DNA of 59,366 nt from VFJL01 sp043721435 (GTDB lineage: Bacteria; Pseudomonadota; Gammaproteobacteria; Burkholderiales; Nitrosomonadaceae): NCBI GenBank assembly GCA_043721435.1, contig JAYSQR010000063.1, forward strand, positions 1 to 59,366. The letters run 5' to 3'. The notes beneath the pieces were generated by a model that did no database searches, was not told the DNA's origin, and worked only from the letters and a program-made list of their open reading frames with translations. Positions 26,421 through 35,812 of this stretch are shown piece by piece. Position numbers and translations under genes: made by a program. The first letter of the stretch is position 1. Each line of letters starts with the position of its first letter.

Positions 26421-27842
26421 ATGGCCAAACTCAAACTAGCCGTTGTCCTGTGTTTGATACTCGCCACCATACCGCTGCCTGCAGCCACACAAAATCTGCC
26501 AGGTCCCGTCGATCAGATACTCAAGCAGGCAGGCATTCCCGAATCTGCTACCGCTATTTATGTGCATGAGATCGGCGCAGCGCAACCGCTTATTGCCGTC
26601 AACGCCAATACGGCAATGAATCCGGCATCGGCCATGAAACTTGTCACCACTTTCGCCGGACTGGAGTTGCTGGGACCGGCTTATACCTGGAGAACCGAGT
26701 TATACGCCAGCGGCATCATAGAAGGTGACACGTTGCGGGGCGATCTGGTAATCAAAGGCTACGGCGACCCCAGACTCAATCTGGAAAATTTCTGGTTGCT
26801 GACCCGCCGTCTGCGTCAGACCGGGCTGCGGGAAATCACCGGAGATTTGATACTGGACAGCGGCTACTTCGACGCACCTGGCGGCGACCCCGGAGCTTTC
26901 GACGGCAAACCCCACCGCGCTTACAACGTGCCCCCCGAAGCACTGCTGGTGAACCAGCGCACATTGGCGCTGCGCCTGATCCCGCAACCCGGAAGCAAGA
27001 CCGTACGGATAGTTGTTGACCCGCTGCCGGAATCGCTGGATCTCAGCAATAACCTGAAACTCAGCGGCGGCAAATGCAACGAATGGCGTGATTTGCTCAA
27101 CGCCGACATCAAAGGCAATGGTCGCATCGCGCTGGTGCTCAATGGCAGCTATCCAGCCGATTGTGGTGAGAAAACCCTGTTCCTCAGCCTGCATGACAGT
27201 CCCGTCTACACTTTCAGTCTGTTCCAGCAGTTATGGATGCAACAGGGTGGGATATTGCGCGGCAAGGTGCGCAATGGCGCCGCACCGGAAGAAGTGGCGC
27301 CACTGGAAATTCATCAATCTCCCCCGCTTGCCGAAATCGTGCGTGACATCAACAAATTCAGCAACAATGTCACAGCGCGGCAACTGTATCTCGCCCTAGG
27401 GGTGGCCAGTGGCGAAGCGCCCGCCACGCTCACCAAATCGCATGCAGCCATCAAACAGTGGCTCACTTCCAGACGACTGGATTTCCCCGAACTGATTATC
27501 GAAAACGGCTCGGGGCTGTCACGTAACGAGCGTATCAGTGCCGGCCATCTGGGAGAGCTTCTGCTCACCGCTTTCCAGAGTCCGGTGATGCCGGAATTCG
27601 TTTCGTCGCTGCCGATTTCGGCAGTGGACGGTACCATGAAAAAGCGCTCCAACGGCACCGCTGTTGCTGGTCAGGCGCATATTAAAACCGGTTTGCTGGA
27701 TAATGTGAGGTCAATGGCGGGTTACGTGCTCGATAAACCAGGCAGGCATGTGGTCGTGGTTTTCTTTGTCAATCATTCCCGCTCCGCCAACGCGCAGCCC
27801 GCAATGGACGCGCTGCTGCACTGGGTTTATGAAAGACCGTGA
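26421..27842 (+). CDS. dacB: D-alanyl-D-alanine carboxypeptidase/endopeptidase (PBP4 family)
   Basis: This periplasmic enzyme trims or cuts peptidoglycan peptides. The 473-aa form starts at MAKLKLAVVLCLILATIPLP (26421), giving a clear signal peptide. Class C PBP motifs are present: SxxK as NPASAMKL, SxN as FSNNVTARQ, and KTG as AHIKTGLLDNVRSMAGYV. The large insert between SxxK and SxN (about 95-290) matches PBP4 rather than the short PBP5 type. Follows the beta-CASP gene with a 2-base gap. Confidence 0.95.
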   Translation: MAKLKLAVVLCLILATIPLPAATQNLPGPVDQILKQAGIPESATAIYVHEIGAAQPLIAVNANTAMNPASAMKLVTTFAGLELLGPAYTWRTELYASGIIEGDTLRGDLVIKGYGDPRLNLENFWLLTRRLRQTGLREITGDLILDSGYFDAPGGDPGAFDGKPHRAYNVPPEALLVNQRTLALRLIPQPGSKTVRIVVDPLPESLDLSNNLKLSGGKCNEWRDLLNADIKGNGRIALVLNGSYPADCGEKTLFLSLHDSPVYTFSLFQQLWMQQGGILRGKVRNGAAPEEVAPLEIHQSPPLAEIVRDINKFSNNVTARQLYLALGVASGEAPATLTKSHAAIKQWLTSRRLDFPELIIENGSGLSRNERISAGHLGELLLTAFQSPVMPEFVSSLPISAVDGTMKKRSNGTAVAGQAHIKTGLLDNVRSMAGYVLDKPGRHVVVVFFVNHSRSANAQPAMDALLHWVYERP

Positions 27843-28216
27843 TGAGCCTCAGGCGAACTTCTGTCACAGGAGCCTGGGATAAGGCAAGCCCGTATTTTTC
27901 ACGGGTTATCACCACGGGTAGATTGGAGCGCCCTGCGCGCAGTATTGCCAAAGAACAGAATAAGGCGCTTAATCCAGCCCAGATTAGCTTGCCCGGCGCG
28001 GATGCAGTAATGCTTGGAATGGAATTTTTCCTATACTTGATCCAGTAGTTCAAGTGACGGATTCATGATCAGAATTCAGGACGCACTAAAATGGTTTACA
28101 CGGATGAAATTGAAGCGTAATTTCAACATGAATCATGTAATAGGTTCCTTTCTGTTGCTTTATAAAGCGTCAATTAGGATGGCTACTTTAAGTTAGGCTT
28201 CAACGCAGGAGAAACT
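27843..28216. other. Gene-free stretch between dacB and the HNH gene
   Basis: I see no supported gene in these 374 bases. They hold a short hairpin (CCCGT-ATTTTTC-ACGGG near 27890-27906), a TATACT at 28032-28037 without a good -35, and a 43-codon reading frame from ATG 28065 to TAG 28196 that has no ribosome-binding site and no similarity I recognise. AT content rises toward the HNH gene, consistent with an inserted islet. Confidence 0.5.
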
Positions 28217-28879
28217 GTGAGTGACGGTTTCAAGTTTGATCTAGCGGCCAAACGTACTCGTCTGAGTGACGAAGATCTTGTGGTCGCACTACAAGCAGCA
28301 GCCGAAGCGTTTGATGAAAGCTACTTCACCTCACCGCAATACGATGGCCTCCCCGGAAAGCGACCTCACTCGGCAACAGTAATCAACAGGTTCGGTTCAT
28401 GGAAGAAGGCTTTGGAACTCATAGGAATTTCTGGCGGAAGGGAAAGAAGACACTCAGCAGAACAGCTAATTCTGAATCTTGAGGCCGTTTGGAAGGTGTT
28501 GGGTTTTCCTCCAGGAAAACGGCAGATTGCAACTCTTGGTGCAAGAATTTCCGAGTCGCCATACAAGCGCCATTGGGGTAGCGTGCGTTCCGCATGCGAA
28601 GCCCTTGCAGCGTTTCACAACGGGAGCATATCCAGAGAGCAACTACTTGCAGGCAATACAATAGCGTCTCCGCGCACAACGATTCCACTGAAGGACAGAT
28701 GGGCCGTACTGAAACGCGACAACTATCGCTGTGCCAAATGCGGGGCAAGTCCATCGAATGATCATCACGTTGAGCTTGAGGTTGACCACATTCATCCTGT
28801 CGTCAAGGGTGGAGGAAACACGCTGGAGAATCTCCAGACTCTCTGCCACAAATGCAACCAAGGGAAGAAGGACAGATGA
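28217..28879 (+). CDS. HNH endonuclease with two N-terminal HNH-associated repeats
   Basis: This 220-aa protein starts at GTG 28217 (ribosome-binding site AGGAG just upstream). Two similar segments, about residues 16-70 and 79-132, each have a helix, an aromatic stretch, an Arg/Thr strand and the ending W-x-x-A-x-E-x-(I/L). These are the repeats commonly found beside HNH domains in homing-type and phage nucleases, where they probably bind DNA. The C-terminal HNH domain has zinc ligand pairs CAKC and CHKC around HHVELEVDHIHPVVKGGGNTLENLQTL. It is free-standing, without a methylase or intron. It sits where trpG-trpD-trpC would be expected downstream of trpE. Confidence 0.85.
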   Translation: MSDGFKFDLAAKRTRLSDEDLVVALQAAAEAFDESYFTSPQYDGLPGKRPHSATVINRFGSWKKALELIGISGGRERRHSAEQLILNLEAVWKVLGFPPGKRQIATLGARISESPYKRHWGSVRSACEALAAFHNGSISREQLLAGNTIASPRTTIPLKDRWAVLKRDNYRCAKCGASPSNDHHVELEVDHIHPVVKGGGNTLENLQTLCHKCNQGKKDR

Positions 28880-29062
28880 AGAAACCTCTCAAGAAACACC
28901 ACCTAAGTAGTTAACTCGTAATGGTATTGTTAAGCAGGTTGTTCGGTAGAGACGAATTTCATGAACCGAGACCAGGTCTTGCATTAGCGTATTTTCAGGC
29001 CATACTCCTGCCTTATTATGCGACTACTAAGACTGTGCTAACGGTCCCTATTGAATCACTCT

Positions 29063-30535
29063 CTACTCAACTTTGCTGTCGAGTCCGCTCTCGGCGATTT
29101 CCGCCGCCCGCAGCAGCGCCTTGGCTTTGTTCTGGGTCTCGATCCATTCGCTTTGCGGCACAGAATCGGCAACGATGCCGGCACCCGCCTGCACGTGCAG
29201 CATGCCGTCCTTGATTACGCCGGTGCGGATGGCGATGGCTAGATCCATGTCGCCGTTGAATCCCAGATAACCCACTGCGCCGGCGTAGATGCCGCGCCTG
29301 GACACCTCCAATTCGTCGATGATCTGCATCGCCCGCACCTTGGGTGCGCCGCTCACGGTGCCCGCCGGGAAAGTGGCACGCAACACGTCCATCGCCTTCA
29401 GACCGGGTTTGAGTTTGCCGTCCACGTTGGAAACAATGTGCATGACGTGCGAATAATGCTCGATCTGCATGTGCTCGGTGACTGTTACCGTGCCGGTCTG
29501 GGCAACGCGCCCGACATCGTTGCGCCCCAGATCCATCAGCATCACGTGTTCCGCGCGCTCCTTCGGATCAGCCAGCAGGTCGGCGGCGAGCGCCGCGTCT
29601 TCCTGCGCAGTATTGCCGCGCGGACGCGTGCCGGCGATGGGGCGTACCGTGACGGTGTCGCCTTCCAGCCGCACCAGAATCTCCGGCGAAGCGCCAACCA
29701 CATGAAACTCGCCAAAGTGGTAATAAAACATGTAGGGCGACGGGTTGAGGCTGCGTAGCGCGCGATACAGCGCCAGCGGCGATGCGGCGTATGGTTTGCT
29801 GGTGCGCTGCGACAGCACCACTTGCATGATGTCGCCGTCAAAAATGTAGCGCTTGGCACGTCCCACCGCCGCGATAAAATCTGCTTCGCTGAATTCGGAA
29901 ACTGCTTCGCCCGCTTTGCTCGGCGCTGCCAGCGGAATCTGCAGCGGCTGGCGCAGCAGCGCCAGCAATTCCTTCAGGCGTGTCTGCACGGCCTGGTAGG
30001 CGCCTGCTTCAGCCGGATCGGTATAAACGATGAGGTAAAGTTTGCCGGAAAGATTATCCACCACCGCCAGTTCTTCGGACAGCAGCAACAATATATCGGG
30101 AGTATTGAGCGTATCTGGCCGGGCATGACCAGCAAGCTTGCGCTCGATGTAACGCACCGTGTCATAAGCGAAATAACCCGCCAGGCCGCCGCAAAAACGC
30201 GGCAAACCGGGATAGAGCGCCGCTTTGAAGTGCGCCAGGTAGGATTCGACAAAAGCCAGTGGGTCATCCACTTCGCTTTCCTGCAACCCGGTGGCGTTGA
30301 TGACGCTGAGATGGTTGCCGCGTGCTTCAATACGGATCGTGGCAGGCAGGCCGATGAAAGAATAGCGTCCGAAACGCTCGCCACCCTGCACCGACTCCAG
30401 CAGATACGAATAAGGCCGGTTGGCAAGCTTGAGATAGACCGACAGCGGGGTGTCGAGATCGGCAAAGGTTTCCAGCACCACGGGAATGCGGTTGTAGCCT
30501 TGTGCCGCCAGCCGGTTGAATTCGGTTTCAGTCAT
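29063..30535 (-). CDS. trpE: Anthranilate synthase component I
   Basis: TrpE makes anthranilate from chorismate, with ammonia supplied by TrpG. This 490-aa form has the C-terminal chorismate-binding domain with DGDIMQVVLSQRTSKPYAASPLALYRALRS, PIAGTRPRGNT, DLGRNDVGRV, and GTVSGAPKVRAMQIIDELE. It is the last gene of a minus-strand run rpe-gph-trpE; its start overlaps the gph stop (ATGA). The usual next genes trpG, trpD and trpC are not downstream; an HNH gene on the opposite strand follows after 183 bases that hold nothing I can identify. Confidence 0.97.
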   Translation of the reverse strand: MTETEFNRLAAQGYNRIPVVLETFADLDTPLSVYLKLANRPYSYLLESVQGGERFGRYSFIGLPATIRIEARGNHLSVINATGLQESEVDDPLAFVESYLAHFKAALYPGLPRFCGGLAGYFAYDTVRYIERKLAGHARPDTLNTPDILLLLSEELAVVDNLSGKLYLIVYTDPAEAGAYQAVQTRLKELLALLRQPLQIPLAAPSKAGEAVSEFSEADFIAAVGRAKRYIFDGDIMQVVLSQRTSKPYAASPLALYRALRSLNPSPYMFYYHFGEFHVVGASPEILVRLEGDTVTVRPIAGTRPRGNTAQEDAALAADLLADPKERAEHVMLMDLGRNDVGRVAQTGTVTVTEHMQIEHYSHVMHIVSNVDGKLKPGLKAMDVLRATFPAGTVSGAPKVRAMQIIDELEVSRRGIYAGAVGYLGFNGDMDLAIAIRTGVIKDGMLHVQAGAGIVADSVPQSEWIETQNKAKALLRAAEIAESGLDSKVE

Positions 30536-31257
30536 AACGGCTTGCAGATCAGTCTGCTCGCTGCGTGAATGGACGTGACGATAGCATCACAATTGAGCTC
30601 GCGTACATCCCGTCCTTCGTTGTAGCCATAGGGTACGCAGAAAACATGGCAGCCCGCTGCACGCGCCGCTTCCGCGTCGTTGAGCGAGTCGCCGATCAGC
30701 AGCATCTCATGGGGCAGGATGCCGAAATGCTTGCAGGCATGCAGCAAGGGCAGTGGATCGGGTTTCTTTTTCGGCAGGCTGTCGCCGGACAGGACCATCT
30801 CGAAATAATCCAGCAGGCCGGTGGCACGCAGCAGCGGCAGGGTGAAAGCCTCGGCCTTGTTGGTAATGCACGCCAGCCGGAAGCCTGTTTCCCGCAAAGC
30901 GTTCAGCCCCTCCACCACGCCCGGATAAGGATGCGTGCTGACGCACAGGGTATTGGCATATTCGCGTTCGTAAATCGGCATCGCCTTGGCAAACAAGGCA
31001 GCATCCGGCTCACCGTCGAGGCTGCCGGTAAGCGTGCGCTTCACCAGTTTCTGGATGCCCTTGCCAATGTAGGACTGGATAATCGTATGCGGCAGCTCTG
31101 CTTTACCCAATTCCCGCAGCATCGCATTGGCGGCGGCAGCAAGATCGGCCGCCGTATCAAGCAAGGTGCCGTCCAGATCGATCATCACGGCCTTGACCGG
31201 CAGGAGTGATCCCGTTTGCGCTGCAGAAGCAGCAGCGTGCGGGAAAACTTTGCTCAT
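30532..31257 (-). CDS. gph: Phosphoglycolate phosphatase
   Basis: This 241-aa HAD-superfamily enzyme removes phosphate from 2-phosphoglycolate formed by DNA repair or oxygenase activity. Motif I is MIDLDGTLLDTAADL, motif II lies in FRLACITNKAE, and motif III/IV is KKKPDPLPLL...LLIGDSLNDAEAARAAG. The first ~22 residues are an unusual extension before the first strand; the Met just before IDLDGT is an alternative start (31185). Next to rpe, as in many betaproteobacteria, and overlapping trpE by four bases. Confidence 0.92.
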   Translation of the reverse strand: MSKVFPHAAASAAQTGSLLPVKAVMIDLDGTLLDTAADLAAAANAMLRELGKAELPHTIIQSYIGKGIQKLVKRTLTGSLDGEPDAALFAKAMPIYEREYANTLCVSTHPYPGVVEGLNALRETGFRLACITNKAEAFTLPLLRATGLLDYFEMVLSGDSLPKKKPDPLPLLHACKHFGILPHEMLLIGDSLNDAEAARAAGCHVFCVPYGYNEGRDVRELNCDAIVTSIHAASRLICKPL

Positions 31258-31265
31258 TGTTGCGG

Positions 31266-31949
31266 CTAAACCTTCGCCAGTTCGGCGCGCAATGCGCCCA
31301 CGACCGTGTCGTAGCGATGCGGATCGCTGTCCTTGCCCGCGCTGAAAATGGCGGAACCGGCAACAAAGGCATCGGCGCCAGCGCGGGCGATTTCGGCGAT
31401 GTTGTCCACTTTCACGCCACCGTCGACTTCCAGCATGATCTCCCTGCCGCAGGCATCAATCCGCGCGCGTACTGCGCGCAGCTTGTTCAATGCTTCAGGA
31501 ATGAATTTCTGTCCGCCAAACCCGGGATTAACCGACATGATCAGCACCAAATCGATCTTGTCCAGTACGTGATCGAGATAATGCAAAGGTGTTGCGGGAT
31601 TGAATACCAGTCCGGCCTTGCAGCCCTGTTCCTTGATCAGTCCAATGGTGCGGTCAATATGCCTGGATGCTTCCGGGTGAAAAGAAATGATATTGGCTCC
31701 GGCCTTGGCAAAATCGGGAACAATCCGGTCCACCGGCTCCACCATCAGATGCACGTCGATGATTGCCTTGGTCAGGGGGCGAATCGCTTCACATACCAGC
31801 GGACCAATGGTGAGATTGGGGACGTAATGATTGTCCATCACGTCAAAATGTATGATATCCGCGCCGGAAGCGATAACAGCGGTGATTTCCTCGCCCAGCT
31901 TGGCGAAATTTGCGGAGAGAATGCTCGGAGCGATGCGATAGTTGGCCAT
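31266..31949 (-). CDS. rpe: Ribulose-phosphate 3-epimerase
   Basis: This 227-aa TIM-barrel enzyme interconverts ribulose-5-P and xylulose-5-P in the pentose phosphate cycle. Metal ligands are in IIHFDVMDNHYVPNLTIGP and DVHLMVEP, with ILMSVNPGFGGQKF and EVDGGVKVDNI further on. AAGGAAG precedes the ATG at 31949, and TTAAAATGACGC/TATTAT upstream may hold the promoter. First gene of rpe-gph-trpE. Confidence 0.97.
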   Translation of the reverse strand: MANYRIAPSILSANFAKLGEEITAVIASGADIIHFDVMDNHYVPNLTIGPLVCEAIRPLTKAIIDVHLMVEPVDRIVPDFAKAGANIISFHPEASRHIDRTIGLIKEQGCKAGLVFNPATPLHYLDHVLDKIDLVLIMSVNPGFGGQKFIPEALNKLRAVRARIDACGREIMLEVDGGVKVDNIAEIARAGADAFVAGSAIFSAGKDSDPHRYDTVVGALRAELAKV

Positions 31950-32078
31950 AAACCACTTCCTTATAATAAAAGCGTCATTTTAACCGCAAATGGTTGTCAC
32001 GCGCCAACGGCTTCACCGCCGCAGAATATTTTTCAAGCACTCCTTGCCGTAGTGCGGAAAATAGTGTGCAATGCTGAC

Positions 32079-32462
32079 ATGGCTGACAGTAAAAAATACG
32101 AACTCAATGTGACGGTCCGCACCGACTATCTTCCGGAACAATCGGATGAAATCATCGACCGTTACGTCTTCGCCTATACCATCACCATCGCCAACACCGG
32201 CTCGGTCGCGGCGCAGCTTATCAGCCGCCATTGGATCATTGCGGATGGCGGCGGCAGTGTTCAGGAAGTACGGGGGTTGGGCGTAGTGGGGGAACAGCCG
32301 CTGCTCAAGCCCGGCGACAGTTTTGAATACACCAGCGGCACCGCCCTCTCCACACCAGTGGGTTCAATGAAAGGCAGCTATCAGATGGTGGCCGAAGACG
32401 GCCTCTACTTCGACGCAACCATTCCAGAATTCATTTTAAGCGTGCCGCGGATATTGCATTAG
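32079..32462 (+). CDS. apaG: ApaG family protein
   Basis: This 127-aa single beta-sandwich (fibronectin-III-like) domain protein starts at MADSKKYELNVTVRTDYLPEQS (32079). Family signatures FAYTITIANTGSVAAQLISRHW, VRGLGVVGEQPLLKPGDSFEYTSG and GSMKGSYQMV are all present. ApaG is often linked to ksgA and apaH; here it is alone between divergent rpe and convergent der. The precise function is unknown; magnesium efflux phenotypes have been reported for E. coli relatives. Confidence 0.92.
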   Translation: MADSKKYELNVTVRTDYLPEQSDEIIDRYVFAYTITIANTGSVAAQLISRHWIIADGGGSVQEVRGLGVVGEQPLLKPGDSFEYTSGTALSTPVGSMKGSYQMVAEDGLYFDATIPEFILSVPRILH

Positions 32463-32496
32463 CCGCTGCAGGCGCACGCCGTGTTTTTCCAGATAA

Positions 32497-33897
32497 CTAA
32501 CCGTACTTCTTTCTGCCATAGCGGCGGCGGCGATGAGCCTGTTTTGCTTCGGCTTCGCTTAATGGCGCGGGTTTCTTGCCGGCATAGGGATTACTGCTCG
32601 ACCTGAACTCAACCCGCAATGGCGTGCCTTCGAGCTGGTAGACTGAGCGGAAAGTGTTTTCGAGGTAGCGCCGATAGGTCTCCGCCACATGATCAAGGCC
32701 GCTGCCGTGGATTATGATCAGCGGCGGATTGGAGCCGCCCTGGTGGGCGTAACGCAATTTGGGACGGGATACGCCGGTGTGTGCTGGCGCCTGTTTTTGT
32801 ACCGCCGCCAGCAGGGTACGGGTGAGTTTGGGGGTGGGCAGTTTCGCCATCGCGGCTGCATACGCAGTGTCGATTGACGGCAGCAATCCTTTCATACCAC
32901 TGCCATGTAGCGCCGAAATGTACTGGGGTTTGGCAAAACTCAGCAGAAAGGCAAGTTTTCGGGCAATCTCGCGCTTGATGTTGTCACGCTGGTATTCGTC
33001 CAGACCGTCCCACTTGTTCACCACCAGCACCAGCGCACGTCCCGCCTCCAGAATGAATCCGGCGATATGTGCATCCTGGTCGGAAATTTCGTTGCTCGCG
33101 TCCAGCACCAGCACGACCACATTGGCGTCTTCCACTGCCTGCAGGGTTTTTACCACCGAGAATTTCTCGACAACCTCCTGCACCTTGCCGCGACGGCGCA
33201 AACCAGCAGTATCGATCAGGGTATAACGCCGTCCGTCGCTCTCGAAATCAATATAGATGCTATCGCGGGTGGTGCCGGGCTGATCAAAAGTTATCACGCG
33301 CTCCTCTCCGAGCAGCGTATTCACCAGCGTGGATTTGCCGACGTTGGGGCGTCCCACGATGGCAATCTTGGGGTGTTTGTCTTTTTCTTCTTCCCCTTGC
33401 TGTTCGGGGAAATCCGCCAGTGCCAATTCTACCAGTTCATTCACATTGTCGCCGTGAACGGCGGAAACGGCACAGGGCTCACCCAGACCCAGTTCGTGAA
33501 ACTCGGCGGTAACGACAGAAGTCGCCATGCCCTCGGTCTTGTTCACCACCAGCAGAATTTTGCGGCCAGTTTTGCGCAATTGCTCGGCGATTATTTTGTC
33601 GTGCGCTGCCAGACCCTGCCTGCCATCGACGATGAACAACACCATGTCGGCTTCATCCACCGCCTGCAGAGTCTGCCGGGCCATTTCGTGCAGGATGCCA
33701 TCCTTTGCCGCCGGCTCAAAACCGCCGGTATCTACTACCAGATGTGGTTTATCGCCCAGCCTGCCATGACCATAATGACGGTCTCGCGTCAGTCCCGGAA
33801 TATCCGCAACAATAGCATCGCGACTGCGGGTCAGGCGATTGAAAAGCGTTGATTTGCCGACGTTCGGCCGTCCGACCAGGACGAGAGTAGGTTTCAT
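32497..33897 (-). CDS. der: Ribosome biogenesis GTPase Der (EngA)
   Basis: This 466-aa protein has two tandem GTPase domains: G1 GRPNVGKSTLFNRL at residue 8 and GRPNVGKSTLVNTLL near 184, each with DTxG (VVDTGGF, LIDTAGL) and NKxD-type motifs (VNKTEG, VNKWDG). A C-terminal KH-like domain ends in a basic tail (KQAHRRRRYGRKKYG). Der acts in 50S maturation. It is the last gene of the hisS-yfgM-bamB-der run, 12 bases after bamB. hfq and hflX, which often follow, are not here. Confidence 0.97.
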   Translation of the reverse strand: MKPTLVLVGRPNVGKSTLFNRLTRSRDAIVADIPGLTRDRHYGHGRLGDKPHLVVDTGGFEPAAKDGILHEMARQTLQAVDEADMVLFIVDGRQGLAAHDKIIAEQLRKTGRKILLVVNKTEGMATSVVTAEFHELGLGEPCAVSAVHGDNVNELVELALADFPEQQGEEEKDKHPKIAIVGRPNVGKSTLVNTLLGEERVITFDQPGTTRDSIYIDFESDGRRYTLIDTAGLRRRGKVQEVVEKFSVVKTLQAVEDANVVVLVLDASNEISDQDAHIAGFILEAGRALVLVVNKWDGLDEYQRDNIKREIARKLAFLLSFAKPQYISALHGSGMKGLLPSIDTAYAAAMAKLPTPKLTRTLLAAVQKQAPAHTGVSRPKLRYAHQGGSNPPLIIIHGSGLDHVAETYRRYLENTFRSVYQLEGTPLRVEFRSSSNPYAGKKPAPLSEAEAKQAHRRRRYGRKKYG

Positions 33898-33909
33898 GAT
33901 TGCATTTGT

Positions 33910-35133
33910 CTATTGTATGCCGAACGCGTAAAGCCCGCCCTTTCGGGTTTGCACCACAATCCCATTGGACAGTTGCTCGGGATGGGCGAAGATGGAACTT
34001 TCGTCAGTGGCAGCACGGAGGACGATCGCGCCGTCGTCATGCTTAAAGAAATTTACATAACCCTGGGAATCACCTACCACCACACGGCTACCGCGCACGA
34101 TGGGCGCAGTCAATCTGAGGCCACTGAGTATGTCTTGCCTCCACACGGTAGTGCCGTTAGTTTTAGTGTAGGCGATTACCGCACCGCGATCTTCGCTCAG
34201 GTAAATATAAGTATCGTCCATGGCCAAGCCGGCGCTACTGGATACATCCCGTGCCCAAATCTGGTTACCATTGCTGATTTCAAAGCAGGCGATACGCCCC
34301 TGATAGGCTACGGCACATATCTGCCATTCATCGGCCACCGGCAGGCTGGTGATATCCGTGATGCGCTCCAGTTCCGTCGCGCCACGCGGGCGTGATACGG
34401 TTGCCTCCCACTTCACATTGCCATCGGATAAACTCAGTGCTACCAGTTTGCCGCCGGCAAATCCAGCGAATACCGCGCCGCGTTTGATCAATACACGACT
34501 GGGGTTGCGCACAGTCAGTGCCGGGGTAGCTCCCTGGTACACCCATTTACGTTTGCCGTTGGCAGCATCCAGGCCGAAAATCCTGCCGTCTCCAGTGCGC
34601 ACTACCACTACTCCGCTGTCCACCTGCGGCGGGCCCAACACCTCGCTGGAAACCTGCGCTTTCCACAGGGACTTGCCAGTGTCATCAAATGCCAGCACTT
34701 CGCCTTTGAAAGTCCCGACCAGCATCATCCCTTCACCCACACCCACGCCACCTGACAACTTGTACTGAGTGTCTATGTTCCACGCTTGCTTGCCGGTAGC
34801 GGAGTCAAGGCGCACAAGCCGCCCCTCGGAATTGGCGGCATAAACCGCGCCATTTGCAAATGCCGGCGAAAATACTGCCACCTTACTCTCGTCAACAACG
34901 CTGCTCTGCCACAATGGGCGCGTAGCAGCAACCAGCTTCAAGCGGGCGGTCTGTTCAGCGCTGATCTCGGGTTCCTTGGTTTTGAACAGATCAACGATGG
35001 GCGACACATCGAGGTCGGCGACACTCGCGATCCGTTCAACGAAGCTGGCACAGCCGGCCAGCGCCAAGTGCAACACCAGCAGCAAGAGATGCCGCGGAAT
35101 AGTGCCGATAGTCTTCGTTGCGGATCTGCTCAC
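33910..35133 (-). CDS. bamB: Outer membrane assembly lipoprotein BamB
   Basis: This 407-aa lipoprotein has lipobox LAGC (C28). The mature protein is a PQQ-like eight-bladed beta-propeller; recurrent blade motifs such as GKQAWNID, GKSLWKAQ, GKRKWVYQ and GTTVWRQD are visible. It supports BamA in inserting beta-barrel proteins. Five bases after yfgM, 12 before der, in the standard order. Confidence 0.96.
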   Translation of the reverse strand: MSRSATKTIGTIPRHLLLLVLHLALAGCASFVERIASVADLDVSPIVDLFKTKEPEISAEQTARLKLVAATRPLWQSSVVDESKVAVFSPAFANGAVYAANSEGRLVRLDSATGKQAWNIDTQYKLSGGVGVGEGMMLVGTFKGEVLAFDDTGKSLWKAQVSSEVLGPPQVDSGVVVVRTGDGRIFGLDAANGKRKWVYQGATPALTVRNPSRVLIKRGAVFAGFAGGKLVALSLSDGNVKWEATVSRPRGATELERITDITSLPVADEWQICAVAYQGRIACFEISNGNQIWARDVSSSAGLAMDDTYIYLSEDRGAVIAYTKTNGTTVWRQDILSGLRLTAPIVRGSRVVVGDSQGYVNFFKHDDGAIVLRAATDESSIFAHPEQLSNGIVVQTRKGGLYAFGIQ

Positions 35134-35138
35134 GGACG

Positions 35139-35777
35139 CTACTTGGTCTCTGCCAAAGCATCAAGTTTCATCTGGATGATATTGTGATAAGCACTCTGTA
35201 CGCTGATCCTGTCGAGCGCCATTTGATAGGCTACGCGCGCTTCGGCAACTTTACCCGCAGCAGTGAGAATATCGCCTTTGCGATCTGCATAAAGGCCGCC
35301 AAAGGATTCGCTATGTTTGCTTTCCACCAGCTTCAGTGCTTCGTCATATTTCTTCTCGTCCAGCAACAGTCCCGCCAACCGCAGCCGTACGATATCTTTC
35401 AACTCATCCTCCTTGGCATGATCCAGCGCCCATTGCAGCCGACCTCTGGCATTTTGCCTATCCCCCGCATCAAGGCTCGCTCGCGCCGAAACCAACGCAG
35501 CACGTGGAGCATAGCCGCTGCTGGGAAAACCTTCCATCAGTAAATGAGCAGCATCGCCAATCTTCTTCGGGTCTCCACTTTCTTCGATCCGTTGCAGCGA
35601 GGCATACAATTCCGCTGCCTGTTCGATCTGCTGCTTCTGGTAGTATTTCCACACTTGCGTGCCGACGATGCCGGCAATGAAAGTTGCCACCACCACGATC
35701 GCCACTGTGCCGTACGATTCCCACCAGGATTTCAGTCCGTCTATCTTTTCCTGTTCTTCCAGATCATATGTTGCCAT
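35139..35777 (-). CDS. yfgM: YfgM-type ancillary SecYEG translocon subunit (TPR)
   Basis: In this 212-aa protein a short cytoplasmic start (MATYDLEEQEKIDGLKSWW) is followed by one membrane segment (about 24-43) and a periplasmic TPR-like helical repeat domain. E. coli YfgM binds PpiD and the Sec translocon and helps hand off secreted proteins. Position between hisS and bamB is conserved. Confidence 0.93.
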   Translation of the reverse strand: MATYDLEEQEKIDGLKSWWESYGTVAIVVVATFIAGIVGTQVWKYYQKQQIEQAAELYASLQRIEESGDPKKIGDAAHLLMEGFPSSGYAPRAALVSARASLDAGDRQNARGRLQWALDHAKEDELKDIVRLRLAGLLLDEKKYDEALKLVESKHSESFGGLYADRKGDILTAAGKVAEARVAYQMALDRISVQSAYHNIIQMKLDALAETK

Positions 35778-35812
35778 TTAGCTTCCTGAATAAATTGAAG
35801 AATCTCTTCGGG

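Noticed and set aside
28065..28196. 43-codon frame before the HNH gene
   Set aside because: No ribosome-binding site, no recognisable similarity; mentioned only in the intergenic entry.
31206..32078. Long + strand frame that runs into apaG
   Set aside because: It is antisense to rpe and part of gph; only the last 127 codons match ApaG, and a good start exists at 32079.
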